Positions 9,480-18,338 of a stretch of DNA of 64,000 nt are shown here, in pieces. How positions within the stretch are numbered: position 1 is the first letter of the stretch; the number at the start of each line of letters is the position of its first letter. This stretch comes from UBA4416 sp048498515 (GTDB lineage Bacteria > Bacteroidota > Bacteroidia > B-17B0 > Aurantibacillaceae), in NCBI GenBank assembly GCA_048498515.1, contig JBEHXV010000011.1, positions 1 to 64,000 on the forward strand, in the 5' to 3' direction. The notes under the pieces were generated by a model. The model did not search any database. It was given only the letters and a program-made list of their open reading frames with translations, and was not told the origin of the DNA. The position numbers were made by a program, and so were the translations under genes.

Positions 9480-11045
9480 TTATTTATTCAGTTCAATGTT
9501 CATTTCAATCTCGGCCTGGTACGATACCTTATCCAAAATTTCCAGGTTCCTGGTAATGTTTTTAAAGCCAGGCGCTTCAATGCTCATTTGGTATTTACCG
9601 GGAGGCAAAATCACCACAAACCTTCCACTTGAAGGATTTGGCAGGTAATTGCCTACCAGCTCGTTGGAAATGTTGTTGCTCACCGATATAAACACGTCGG
9701 CATAATTTACCGTAGCATTGTCCTTTGTGGTTAGCTGCCCAATTACCACTGAGTAATCGCTCTCCACTTCATTAAAACTTACGCGGTAAATGTCAAAATC
9801 GCCCTGCCCGCCCGATTTTGCAGAGGCAATATAACCGTATTTCCCATTCTTTGAGATCCGAAAATTCATATCATCATCGGTGGTATTAATAGGGTAACCA
9901 ATATTTTTTGGTTTCGAAAAATTCTTCCCATCTTCTCCCAGGTTCGATTTAAAAATATCATAACCTCCCATACTGGTGTGTCCCTTTGATGAGAAATACA
10001 ATATTTTTCCATCAGGCGACAGGTTTGGAAAATCCTCGTCATAGGGCGTATTAATATCGGGACCCGCGTTTTGAGGATCGGACCATTTTCCGCTATCCAT
10101 TTTTTTGCATACATAAATATCGGTCCCACCAAAACCATCTTTACGGTTACTAGCAAAATACAATTCCTTACCGTCAGAGGAAATAGTAGCGGCAATTTCC
10201 TCGCCACCCGAGTTGATCTTCGAATCCAGTTTTTCGGGTTTCGAAAACTCGCCGTTTACACCCATTTTACTGATGAAGATATTGCCTTTTCCCAGGCCTT
10301 CTGGCATATACAGCAGCATAATATCGCCATTGGCGCTTAAACCAATTACTTCCATACCCGCGTTACCGGCATTAATAGGAGCCCCTATGGGCGCGCCTTT
10401 CATGTACTCGCCTTTAATTACTTTTGAAATGTAGATGGAATTATTGTAGGTGCCATTCTCCATTTCCTGGGCACCTTTTTCGGGGCGCTTGGTATTGTAA
10501 ACAATAAATGCTTCGTTGGCCGTTACAAAAGGATAATAATCGGCGTACTCGGAATTGATATTGCCTCCAAGATTCTGGAACATCACATCAACCGGGAACT
10601 TCATGAGCTCTTTGGCGTTAATGCAATGCTGTATCTGCAGGTCGGCATCAGCCAGGTTAAAAACGGTTCCTTTGGCTTCCTGTTTAAATTTATTGAAGGT
10701 GTTCGTTGCATCATCAAAACGATTGGCATATTGATAAGCCCTGCCCAATAAATACTCGGCATTGGGATCGTGTTTTTCTTTACGGGCAACAATCTCCAGG
10801 TAAGGAATGGCCTTGGCCTTATTCACATTACTGTTTAAGTAACATACCCCTACATTGTAATTGTAAAGCATATTTTTAGGATCTTCGTTCAATAACTGAA
10901 GATAATCCCCCAAAGCATCTTCGTAATTGCCAACCTTAATTTTAGCAGCCGCTCCTTCGGGCGTTACTTTGGTAAGATTGTCTTCCTGCGCATTAAGGGC
11001 AATGCCAATAAACAGAACCAAAACACATAAATACTGTTTTTTCAT
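9480..11045 (-). CDS. Secreted TPR and PD40 beta-propeller protein
   Basis: This 521-residue protein has a signal peptide (MKKQYLCVLVLFIGIALNAQ), TPR-like helical pairs at about 30-140, and PD40/WD40-like propeller blades recognisable by FASNRKDGFGGTDIY (near 297), FSSKGHTSMGGYDIF (near 345) and SAKSGGQGDFDIY (near 405). It ends with a PEGA or carboxypeptidase-regulatory-like beta domain (about 430-521; PPGKYQMSIEAPGF). The order matches the OmpA-family protein at 58312, except that it stops before an OmpA domain. Such proteins accompany T9SS and outer-membrane machinery in this phylum, but without the peptidoglycan-binding OmpA part its anchoring is unclear. It is the first gene of a likely operon with recR. 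Confidence 0.8.
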   Translation of the reverse strand: MKKQYLCVLVLFIGIALNAQEDNLTKVTPEGAAAKIKVGNYEDALGDYLQLLNEDPKNMLYNYNVGVCYLNSNVNKAKAIPYLEIVARKEKHDPNAEYLLGRAYQYANRFDDATNTFNKFKQEAKGTVFNLADADLQIQHCINAKELMKFPVDVMFQNLGGNINSEYADYYPFVTANEAFIVYNTKRPEKGAQEMENGTYNNSIYISKVIKGEYMKGAPIGAPINAGNAGMEVIGLSANGDIMLLYMPEGLGKGNIFISKMGVNGEFSKPEKLDSKINSGGEEIAATISSDGKELYFASNRKDGFGGTDIYVCKKMDSGKWSDPQNAGPDINTPYDEDFPNLSPDGKILYFSSKGHTSMGGYDIFKSNLGEDGKNFSKPKNIGYPINTTDDDMNFRISKNGKYGYIASAKSGGQGDFDIYRVSFNEVESDYSVVIGQLTTKDNATVNYADVFISVSNNISNELVGNYLPNPSSGRFVVILPPGKYQMSIEAPGFKNITRNLEILDKVSYQAEIEMNIELNK

Positions 11046-11189
11046 ATCGAGGTTTTAATTAATACAGATTACTAATTTATGAATTTTGCAAGAATTGACA
11101 CGATATTGTGAAAAACTGTTCAAATAGTTTAAAAAACATGGCTGCTATTTGCCTAATATTGGTTATTAGCACCCTAAAACCAATTCAGC

Positions 11190-12860
11190 ATGGCTTCAGT
11201 ATTCAACTATTTTAAACTGCTTGGCGTATCTGTTATGGCTATTGCTTTTTTAAGCACCTGCTCCGATACAAAAACAGAGGAAGATACCCGCACTGTATTC
11301 AATTACAACGAAATGGCGGGCATCAGCAGTTTAGACCCGGCTTCGGCCAACAATACCGAAGATATTTGGGCGGTGAACCAGCTGTTCAATGGCCTGGTGC
11401 AAATGGACGATTCGTTGAAAGTGGTGCCCGCCATTGCCAAAAAATGGTTTATCAGCGACGATGGATTGACCTATACCTTTATCCTGAGGGATGATGTGTA
11501 TTTTCATGATGACAAATGCTTTGAAAATGAAAAGGGGCGTAAAGTAACTCCAAAGGATTTTGTGTTTTCCTTCAACCGCTTGTACGATCCGCGTGTGAGC
11601 AGCGCCGTATCGCTCTTATCCAATATTGACCGTACCGAAAAAACCAATTATAAAGGCTTTACAGCCCCTGATGATTCGACCTTTGTTATTTATTTAAAAG
11701 AACCTTTCAGCGCTTTTTTAAGCGTGCTCACTACCAAATATTTTTCGGTACTGCCTTACGAGGCAACTGAACTATATGGCCAGGATTTCAGAAGAAACCC
11801 GGTTGGCTCAGGACCTTTCAGGTTTAAATTATGGGAAGAAGGCACCAAGCTGGTATTTCTTAAAAACGATCATTATTTCGAGTTCGACGGAAAGAACCGC
11901 GTGCCCTATCTCGACGCGGTAACCATTTCGTTTGTAAAGGACAGGGAAACGGCTTTTATGGAATTACTGAATGGTAAATACGATATGCTGAGCGGGGCCG
12001 ACGCGTTCAATATTAATGATGTGCTGGATAAGAACGGGAACCTGCAACCAGTATACGCCGAAAAATTCAACATGCAAAAATCAACGTTTTTAAAGACTGA
12101 TTACCTGGGAATGTTGATTGATGATAATATGGAACTGGTGAAAAAATCGCCCCTTCGCATTAAGGCTCTGCGAAAAGCCATTAACTATGGTTTCGATAGG
12201 GTAAAAATGGTGAAGTTCTTCCGAAACAATATTGGTTATCCCGCTACGGCAGGCTTTATTCCCAACGGCCTTCCATCGTTCAACGATAAGATTGTGAAAG
12301 GCTATACCTATAATCCCGAAAAAGTACGCCAGCTTTTAATTGAGGCAGGTTATCCCGACGGAAAAGGCTTACCTGAAATCACCCTGCACACCACCGATAA
12401 TTATTTAGAGCAAACCGAATTCATACAATCACAGTTAGCTGAGAACAATATTAATATTAAGATCAGCGTTGATAAAGCCTCGGTATTGCGCCAGGCAGTG
12501 GCCAGCTGTGAGTATAACTTCTTTAAAAAATCGTGGGTAGGCGATTATGCCGATGAGGAAAACTTTATGAGCCTGTTCTATAGTAAAAACTTTGCACCGG
12601 TTGGTTCCAATTACACACATTACAAAAATCCTGATTTCGATATTTTATTCGAAAAAGTGATCCGCGAGCAAAACAGGGAGGTTAAAAGCACTTTGTATCA
12701 AAAAATGGATCAGATGCTGATTGACGACGCGCCTATTGTACCTTTGTATTACGACCAGGTGATTCGTTTGGTGCACAAAAACATTAGGGACCTGAATACC
12801 AACCCTATGAACCTGTTGAACCTGAAGCTGGTGAAGAAAGACCCTAAAAAAGCATCATAA
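11190..12860 (+). CDS. ABC transporter solute-binding protein, family 5 (peptide/nickel type)
   Basis: This 556-residue exported protein matches family-5 binding proteins (OppA/DppA-like), which deliver oligopeptides or similar ligands to ABC importers. Hallmarks are SLDPASANNTEDIWAVNQLFNGL near residue 48, LTYTFILRDDVYFHD near 93, GSGPFRF near 208, and LRKAINYGFDR near 328. The N-terminus (LLGVSVMAIAFLSTCSD) looks like a lipoprotein signal with the cysteine at about residue 25, although Thr before the Cys is unusual. No permease or ATPase genes are adjacent, so the transporter partners must be encoded elsewhere. The next gene, an RND exporter, starts 144 bases downstream. Confidence 0.9.
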   Translation: MASVFNYFKLLGVSVMAIAFLSTCSDTKTEEDTRTVFNYNEMAGISSLDPASANNTEDIWAVNQLFNGLVQMDDSLKVVPAIAKKWFISDDGLTYTFILRDDVYFHDDKCFENEKGRKVTPKDFVFSFNRLYDPRVSSAVSLLSNIDRTEKTNYKGFTAPDDSTFVIYLKEPFSAFLSVLTTKYFSVLPYEATELYGQDFRRNPVGSGPFRFKLWEEGTKLVFLKNDHYFEFDGKNRVPYLDAVTISFVKDRETAFMELLNGKYDMLSGADAFNINDVLDKNGNLQPVYAEKFNMQKSTFLKTDYLGMLIDDNMELVKKSPLRIKALRKAINYGFDRVKMVKFFRNNIGYPATAGFIPNGLPSFNDKIVKGYTYNPEKVRQLLIEAGYPDGKGLPEITLHTTDNYLEQTEFIQSQLAENNINIKISVDKASVLRQAVASCEYNFFKKSWVGDYADEENFMSLFYSKNFAPVGSNYTHYKNPDFDILFEKVIREQNREVKSTLYQKMDQMLIDDAPIVPLYYDQVIRLVHKNIRDLNTNPMNLLNLKLVKKDPKKAS

Positions 12861-13004
12861 GCTGGTGCTATGCGCTTTAACCTATTTTTAAAGCTGTATG
12901 AACAATTTTCCGCAAAAAGTTTCATTTAATCATTAAATTAGCCTTTTGAAATGTTGGCATTGATTTGCCTGTTTCGAATTAGTACTAAATAAAGCTATCA
13001 GATT

Positions 13005-15368
13005 ATGTGGAAATATTTTTCGGGAATCCTGTTAAGAAATAAAGCCGTTTTTACAACTGTTGTTCTTTTAATAACCGCCTTAATGGGTTACGAAACATCA
13101 AAGGTTGAGCTTTCTTACGATTTTGCACAAATATTACCCGATACCGACAGTACGTTTATTGAATACCAAAGCTTTAAAAAACATTTTGGGGAAGATGGAA
13201 ATGTGATGGTGATGGGCTTTGCCGACAAGAACCTTTTTCAGTACGAAAAATTTAAGGACTGGTATGAGCTGAGCAAAACCATTAAAAACATCCAGGGTAT
13301 TAAAGACCTGATGTCGGTACCAACCGTTTACAAACTGGTACTGAACGACAGCCTTCAAAAATTTGATTTTGTCCCTCTTATCAACCATCCTGTTAAAAAC
13401 CAACAGGATGTAGATAGTATTAAAGCCGATTTCCTGTCCTTACCCTTTTACGAAGGCATTATTTATAACAAGGAAACAGGCGCCAATGTCATGGCCATTA
13501 CCTTTACCAAAAAGGACCTTAACTCAAAAAGGCGCTTAGCCATTGTTGCCGAAATTCGTGAGCTTGCCGAGGCATATGCCCAAAAGCACCATGTTGAAAT
13601 GCATTACTCGGGCATGCCTTACATTCGCTCGCAGGTAATGACCAAAGTGTCGCACGAAATGACACTGTTCCTTATTTTGGCCATTGTGGTAACAGCGCTC
13701 ATCCTTTGGGTGTTTTTCCGTTCGGGCAGCGTGGTATTTTACTCTTTGGTTATTACAGCCGTTGGCGTGCTCTGGTCAATGGGCATTATGCATTTGTTTG
13801 GTTATAAAATCACTATTCTGTCGGGACTTATACCGCCGTTGATTATGGTGATTGGTTTGCCCAACTGTATTTTTCTTATCAATAAATATCACAGCGAGTT
13901 TGTGGCGCATGGTAATAAAATAAAAGCCATTACCCGCAGTATCGAAACCATTGGCGTTACCTTATTCCTTGCAAATATTACCACAGCCATTGGTTTTGGC
14001 GTATTGTATTTTACCAAAAGCTCCATGTTGGTTGAATTTGGTGTGGTGGCGGCCATCAGTGTCATGACCACTTACATGATTACGCTGATACTGGTACCTG
14101 TTATTTTAAACCTGCTGGCCACACCAAAAGAAAAACACACCAAACACCAGGACGGTAAATTCATAAACAAAGCCCTTGATACGGTTGACTACCTGGTACA
14201 GCAGCGTCGCATGACAGTTTATGTAACCACGGCTGTTATTACCGCCATTTGTTTTTGGGGTATGACCTTTATTGACATGAATGGTTTTGTGGTAGATGAT
14301 CTTCCTAAAAAAGATCCCATTTACACCGACCTGCACTTTTTTGAGCAGAATTTTAATGGTGTGCTGCCTTTTGAAATTGCCATAGATACAAAAAAAGAAA
14401 ATGGTTTGTTTGCCAATAATGCCAAGGCTTTATATAAAATTAAAGCCCTGCAAAAAGTAATGGAAGGCTATCCTGAATTTTCAAAACCATTATCCATTGT
14501 AGAAGCCATTAAATTTTCCTACCAGGCTTATCACGAAGGCAATCCAAAATATTACAAGCTGCCAGGTGTGAGCGACCTGAATACCCTTTCGGAATACAAG
14601 GGTTCGCTAAAAGGGCAAAACAACAAGCTCGCCAAGTTTTTAGACAGCACCAAGCAAACTACACGGGTGAGTTTTCAGGCAGCGGATATTGGATCGAAGC
14701 GTATGAAAGAACTGATGAGCCATTTACGCCCACAAATAGATTCCATTTTTCCTCCGGCCGATTATAAAGTAAGCACCACCGGTCACAGTTTGGTATTCTT
14801 AAAAAACAACGATTACCTTTTATCCAATTTATTGGAGAGCCTGGTGATTGAGATTATTTTAATTGCCATTGTGGGCATTGCCCTATTCCGTTCGGTAAGG
14901 ATCATTATCCTCTCAAAACTTCCATGCCTTATTCCGCTTGTCATAACAGCCGGCATCATGGGTTTCCTCGACATTCGCTTTAAGCCATCCACGATCTTGA
15001 TTTTCAGCATCGCCTTTGGGATCTCTTCCGACGGCACTATTTACTTTTTAACCAAGTACCGACATGAGCTCATGAAAAACAAGCGCACACCATCGGGAGC
15101 TATTTCTGCAGCTATAAAAGATACAGGCCTGAGCATGGTTTACACTTCCATTATTTTATTCTGCGGTTTCTCTATCTTCTCGGCATCGAGCTTTGGTGGT
15201 ACTGTAGCTTTAGGTGTACTGGTGTCCTTAACTCTGTTAATCTCCATGTTCACCAACTTAATTTTACTGCCGGCCATCCTGTTGTCCATTCATAGTAAAA
15301 AGCAAAAACAAGCTTTGCAGGAAGTACTCGATCCGCCGTTGATTGATATTGATGATACCATAGAATAA
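13005..15368 (+). CDS. RND superfamily exporter with MMPL domains
   Basis: This 787-residue inner-membrane protein has the duplicated RND layout. One helix lies at about 14-30, followed by a periplasmic loop (about 31-215), then five helices at about 219-237, 243-265, 269-290, 318-338 and 347-369. A seventh helix at 402-423 precedes a second loop (about 424-600), and a closing helix bundle runs from about 605 to 760. The short form without an adaptor resembles the MMPL/HpnN-like group, which exports lipids or hydrophobic compounds. The substrate cannot be read from sequence. It sits between a binding protein and a beta-barrel protein on the same strand; the 52-base gap to the latter suggests co-transcription. 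Confidence 0.9.
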   Translation: MWKYFSGILLRNKAVFTTVVLLITALMGYETSKVELSYDFAQILPDTDSTFIEYQSFKKHFGEDGNVMVMGFADKNLFQYEKFKDWYELSKTIKNIQGIKDLMSVPTVYKLVLNDSLQKFDFVPLINHPVKNQQDVDSIKADFLSLPFYEGIIYNKETGANVMAITFTKKDLNSKRRLAIVAEIRELAEAYAQKHHVEMHYSGMPYIRSQVMTKVSHEMTLFLILAIVVTALILWVFFRSGSVVFYSLVITAVGVLWSMGIMHLFGYKITILSGLIPPLIMVIGLPNCIFLINKYHSEFVAHGNKIKAITRSIETIGVTLFLANITTAIGFGVLYFTKSSMLVEFGVVAAISVMTTYMITLILVPVILNLLATPKEKHTKHQDGKFINKALDTVDYLVQQRRMTVYVTTAVITAICFWGMTFIDMNGFVVDDLPKKDPIYTDLHFFEQNFNGVLPFEIAIDTKKENGLFANNAKALYKIKALQKVMEGYPEFSKPLSIVEAIKFSYQAYHEGNPKYYKLPGVSDLNTLSEYKGSLKGQNNKLAKFLDSTKQTTRVSFQAADIGSKRMKELMSHLRPQIDSIFPPADYKVSTTGHSLVFLKNNDYLLSNLLESLVIEIILIAIVGIALFRSVRIIILSKLPCLIPLVITAGIMGFLDIRFKPSTILIFSIAFGISSDGTIYFLTKYRHELMKNKRTPSGAISAAIKDTGLSMVYTSIILFCGFSIFSASSFGGTVALGVLVSLTLLISMFTNLILLPAILLSIHSKKQKQALQEVLDPPLIDIDDTIE

Positions 15369-15420
15369 GCCAATAATTTTTATTCTCATTTTAATAGTTT
15401 TATATTTAAGAATTATTAAA

Positions 15421-16476
15421 ATGAAACGTTTACTCCCCATAGCGTTATTGTTTGCTGTTTTTACGACCGTATCGGCCCAAAAAAAAGGGTGGGATTCAAC
15501 GTATTACACAAAATACCGCGACCGGCTTATTATTTCCGTTTTCCAATCGTACAGGAGTTATTCCATGGATATTGCCCAAACCTTGACAAAAGACAGTCTT
15601 GGCTTATCAAAAATAGGGTACCATGCCGATGCTAATTTAATTACGGGCTTCGAGCTCAATTACGACAAGTTCAGTCTTTCCTTTGGCTTTAAAAGCGGTA
15701 GCTCGAAAGATCAGTACAAAAAGGGTGATACCAAAGTAAGGAACTATGCCCTGAACATTGGCGGCAATAAATGGATCCTTGAAAACAGTTACCGCAGCTA
15801 CACCGGTTTTTATAATAAGAATACGGTGAACTACGATACGAGCTACGTGCGCACAGGTATTTACGATCAGTCGCCCAGGTTAAGCTCAGAGGCTTACAAA
15901 ACCAAATTCCTGTTCTTTACCAATGCCAATAAATTTTCGTTTAAATCGGGGTATTCCTGCAGTTACAGGCAGCTCAAGTCCGCATTCAGCTTTGTGCTCT
16001 CGGCCAACATTTATTATAACCGCTTAAATTCCGATAGTTCATTCATTCCCTACCAGGTGCGTAGTTACTACGATCAGCGCCAGAATATTAACGGTTTAAA
16101 TGTGTTTGCCTTTTCGGTATATGGTGGCGGAAGTTTTAATTTGGTGTTATGGAAAGCCTTTTTTATGAACATGACACTTATTATAGGGCCCGAAGAGCAA
16201 TGGCGTACCTATCGTTACATGTCGGGCTATCCTACCCAGGATTTGTTTTACACCTCCATTTCGGGCGATTTCAGATTTTCACTGGGATTGAACTTCAAAA
16301 AATGTTTTTTCCTCATCAGCGGCACCTCCGATTTTAGCTGGTATAACGGTGTGCAAATGTCGTACCTGTCCAAATACGGTTCATTGAACTTTTCACTGGG
16401 CCTGAGGTTTAAAACAAAGCCACCAAAATTCTACAGGAATTTCCAGGCAAGCAAACTCTATAAACGACTGGGCTAA
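15421..16476 (+). CDS. DUF4421-like outer-membrane beta-barrel protein
   Basis: This 351-residue protein has a signal peptide (MKRLLPIALLFAVFTTVSAQ) and alternating aromatic/polar strands throughout, ending in a barrel-like segment. The opening of the mature part (DSTYYTKYRDRLIISVF) and overall size resemble DUF4421, a Bacteroidota outer-membrane family of unknown function. The family assignment is by eye and could be wrong; barrel topology is more certain. It starts 52 bases after the RND exporter gene, so it may be its operon partner, though RND pumps normally use TolC-type channels, which this is not. Confidence 0.6.
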   Translation: MKRLLPIALLFAVFTTVSAQKKGWDSTYYTKYRDRLIISVFQSYRSYSMDIAQTLTKDSLGLSKIGYHADANLITGFELNYDKFSLSFGFKSGSSKDQYKKGDTKVRNYALNIGGNKWILENSYRSYTGFYNKNTVNYDTSYVRTGIYDQSPRLSSEAYKTKFLFFTNANKFSFKSGYSCSYRQLKSAFSFVLSANIYYNRLNSDSSFIPYQVRSYYDQRQNINGLNVFAFSVYGGGSFNLVLWKAFFMNMTLIIGPEEQWRTYRYMSGYPTQDLFYTSISGDFRFSLGLNFKKCFFLISGTSDFSWYNGVQMSYLSKYGSLNFSLGLRFKTKPPKFYRNFQASKLYKRLG

Positions 16477-16481
16477 GGATT

Positions 16482-16808
16482 TTAGAATTGATCCATCAAT
16501 CCTTTGACAAACGACATAAAACCGGCTATGATAAGGCCATAGAGAACATAACCTACAGGTGAATCGGAATTATGGCTGATGAGTGTAAACATAACGCCAA
16601 CAGCAACCGTTGCCAGGCCACCAATCATCAATTTTACACCTTGCCTTCTGCGGTCTGTTTTCCGAAGGGATTTCACCTGTTTTAAAACCTCCTGAACAGT
16701 AGCTTTATCAATGCCCTGTTCTGCAAACTGCAATTCAATGTATACATTGTCGTATCCATCCGCTATCATTTTCACAGCGTCGTCCAATAATTCCTCTTTT
16801 GTACTCAC
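16482..16808 (-). CDS. Small membrane protein of unknown function
   Basis: This 108-residue protein has a soluble N-terminal half (about residues 1-55, acidic then basic, ending KTDRRRQG) and two hydrophobic helices (about 58-76 and 84-102). I do not recognise a family. Its start lies only three bases after the stop of the AMP nucleosidase gene on the same strand, so the two are almost certainly translated from one message. It is convergent with the DUF4421-like gene with a five-base gap. Confidence 0.7.
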   Translation of the reverse strand: MSTKEELLDDAVKMIADGYDNVYIELQFAEQGIDKATVQEVLKQVKSLRKTDRRRQGVKLMIGGLATVAVGVMFTLISHNSDSPVGYVLYGLIIAGFMSFVKGLMDQF

Positions 16809-16811
16809 TAA

Positions 16812-17582
16812 TTAAAACTTAAGGTGTTTAACTGAAATGCCGGCTGTTTGTAACTCCTTCAACGAATCGATCCCAATTTTTAAATGGTCGTTCACGTAAT
16901 CGGTGGTTACTTTTTTATCGCTTTCCTCCGTTTTTACACCTTCCGGTATCATAGGCTGGTCGCTTACCAATAACAAGGCCCCTACCGGGATTTCGTTATG
17001 AAATCCTACGCTGAAAATGGTAGCCGTTTCCATATCAATGGCCATGGCACGAATGGATCTTAAATACTCTTTAAACTTATCGTCGTGCTCCCAAACGCGG
17101 CGGTTGGTAGTATAAACGGTACCGGTCCAGTAATCCCTTCCGCTTACACGAATGGTATACGAAATGGCTTTTTGCAGGTTAAAGGATGGTAATGCAGGAA
17201 CTTCGCTTGGGAAATAATCGTTGGAAGTTCCCTCGCCCCTGATGGCAGCAATGGGCAGAATCAGGTCGCCAATTTGATTTTTCTTTTTCAAACCACCACA
17301 TTTTCCAAGGAACAGAACCGCTTTTGGGTTAATGGCTGTTAGCAGGTCCATAATGGTTGCTGCCATGGCGCTGCCCATGCTAAAGTTAATAATGGTAATG
17401 CCACCGTGCGTGGCGCTTTGCATGGGGCGGTCAATCCCTTCAACCTCAACCTTGTTCCAATCGGCAAACATACGTACATAGCCCCCAAAATTGGTGAGCA
17501 AAATGTATTGACCAAATTCTTCTATTTTTTTTCCTGTGTAGCGTGGAAGCCAGTTATTGACAATGTCTTCTTTTGTTTTCAT
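16812..17582 (-). CDS. amn: AMP nucleosidase
   Basis: The enzyme hydrolyses AMP to adenine and ribose 5-phosphate, linking adenylate level to purine salvage. This 256-residue protein has the nucleoside phosphorylase fold: a GKCGGLKKKNQIGDLILP phosphate/ribose loop near residues 93-110 and the AIDMETATIF base-binding strand near 184. It corresponds to the short Bacteroidota form lacking the long N-terminal regulatory domain of the E. coli enzyme. The small membrane-protein gene follows three bases downstream. A nuclease-fold gene is divergent 125 bases upstream. Confidence 0.9.
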   Translation of the reverse strand: MKTKEDIVNNWLPRYTGKKIEEFGQYILLTNFGGYVRMFADWNKVEVEGIDRPMQSATHGGITIINFSMGSAMAATIMDLLTAINPKAVLFLGKCGGLKKKNQIGDLILPIAAIRGEGTSNDYFPSEVPALPSFNLQKAISYTIRVSGRDYWTGTVYTTNRRVWEHDDKFKEYLRSIRAMAIDMETATIFSVGFHNEIPVGALLLVSDQPMIPEGVKTEESDKKVTTDYVNDHLKIGIDSLKELQTAGISVKHLKF

Positions 17583-17707
17583 AACGATATGTGTTTTCTT
17601 AAACAGTAACAGAACATACTGTACTGCAATGCTATATTTACTTTACTGCAAGAGGGGCTGATAATATTTGACTTATAAATAATACCTTAGCAAAGTTAAA
17701 AATTATT

Positions 17708-18169
17708 GTGGCATTACCTGTATTAAATTTTCCTAACATTGAACTGCGCTTTAAGCAGAACGACAAAGGTGTGCTGCAACTGTTTGATGGGATTCGTAAA
17801 AAATTTGTGGATGCCACGCCCGAGGAATGGGTAAGGCAACACATCGTCCATTACCTTATCCATCACAAAGAAGTACCCGCCTCGGTTATTTCCATCGAAA
17901 AACAATTGATCCTTCACGGCACCAGGCGCCGAACGGATATTGTAGTATTCAGCCCGCAATTAAAACCGGTATTGATTATTGAATGTAAAGCGCCGGGAAT
18001 TAACATCGACCAACTCACCATTGACCAGGCTTTACGGTATAATTTAAAATTAAATGTCCCCTTGGTATTTTTAAGTAACGGTTTGGGTCATATTTGCGTA
18101 CAAATAGAAAACAATAACCCGAAAATCTTAAAAAATTTACCAAATTATAGCGAAATGTTAAATCTGTAG
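17708..18169 (+). CDS. HsdR N-terminal-type PD-(D/E)xK domain protein
   Basis: This stand-alone 153-residue protein resembles the N-terminal nuclease domain of type I restriction HsdR subunits. The catalytic pattern is complete: D77 in RRRTDIVVF, and E92 and K94 in IIECKAPG. Upstream, TPEEWVRQHIVHYLI (about 37-51) is the typical helix. There are no helicase, methylase or specificity genes nearby, so it is not a restriction system. Single-domain proteins of this kind are common in Bacteroidota and their role is not established. Start is GTG at 17708; no ATG gives a full domain. A hairpin with a T-rich tail follows the stop. Confidence 0.85.
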   Translation: MALPVLNFPNIELRFKQNDKGVLQLFDGIRKKFVDATPEEWVRQHIVHYLIHHKEVPASVISIEKQLILHGTRRRTDIVVFSPQLKPVLIIECKAPGINIDQLTIDQALRYNLKLNVPLVFLSNGLGHICVQIENNNPKILKNLPNYSEMLNL

Positions 18170-18200
18170 GGATTTTGGCGGCACCAAAATTAACTATTTG

Positions 18201-18227
18201 AACCTAAGAAACTTAGGGTTTTGTTTT
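18201..18227 (+). terminator. Possible terminator after HsdR_N gene
   Basis: AACC-TAAG (18201-18208) pairs with CTTA-G-GGTT (18212-18220, one bulged base) across a three-base loop, followed by a T-rich run. The stem is short and AT-rich, so the call is tentative. Confidence 0.45.
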
Positions 18228-18283
18228 TGGCTAAATTTTTTAGAATTGTTAATAACTTATAGCCTGTTAACAGCAATTAACAC

Positions 18284-18313
18284 TTGCTTTATTCAAAAAA
18301 AACAACAAATTTG
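18284..18313 (+). promoter_or_regulatory. Possible promoter of the first M23/LysM gene
   Basis: TTG at 18284-18286 is followed after 19 bases by CAAATTTG (18306-18313), one base off the TAnnTTTG consensus in the conserved positions. It lies 25 bases before the start codon at 18339. Confidence 0.4.
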
Positions 18314-18338
18314 CGACACTTAAGAAAATAAACGGAAA

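Noticed and set aside
17708..18169. Part of a type I restriction-modification system
   Set aside because: There is no helicase domain, methylase or specificity gene within several kilobases on either side.
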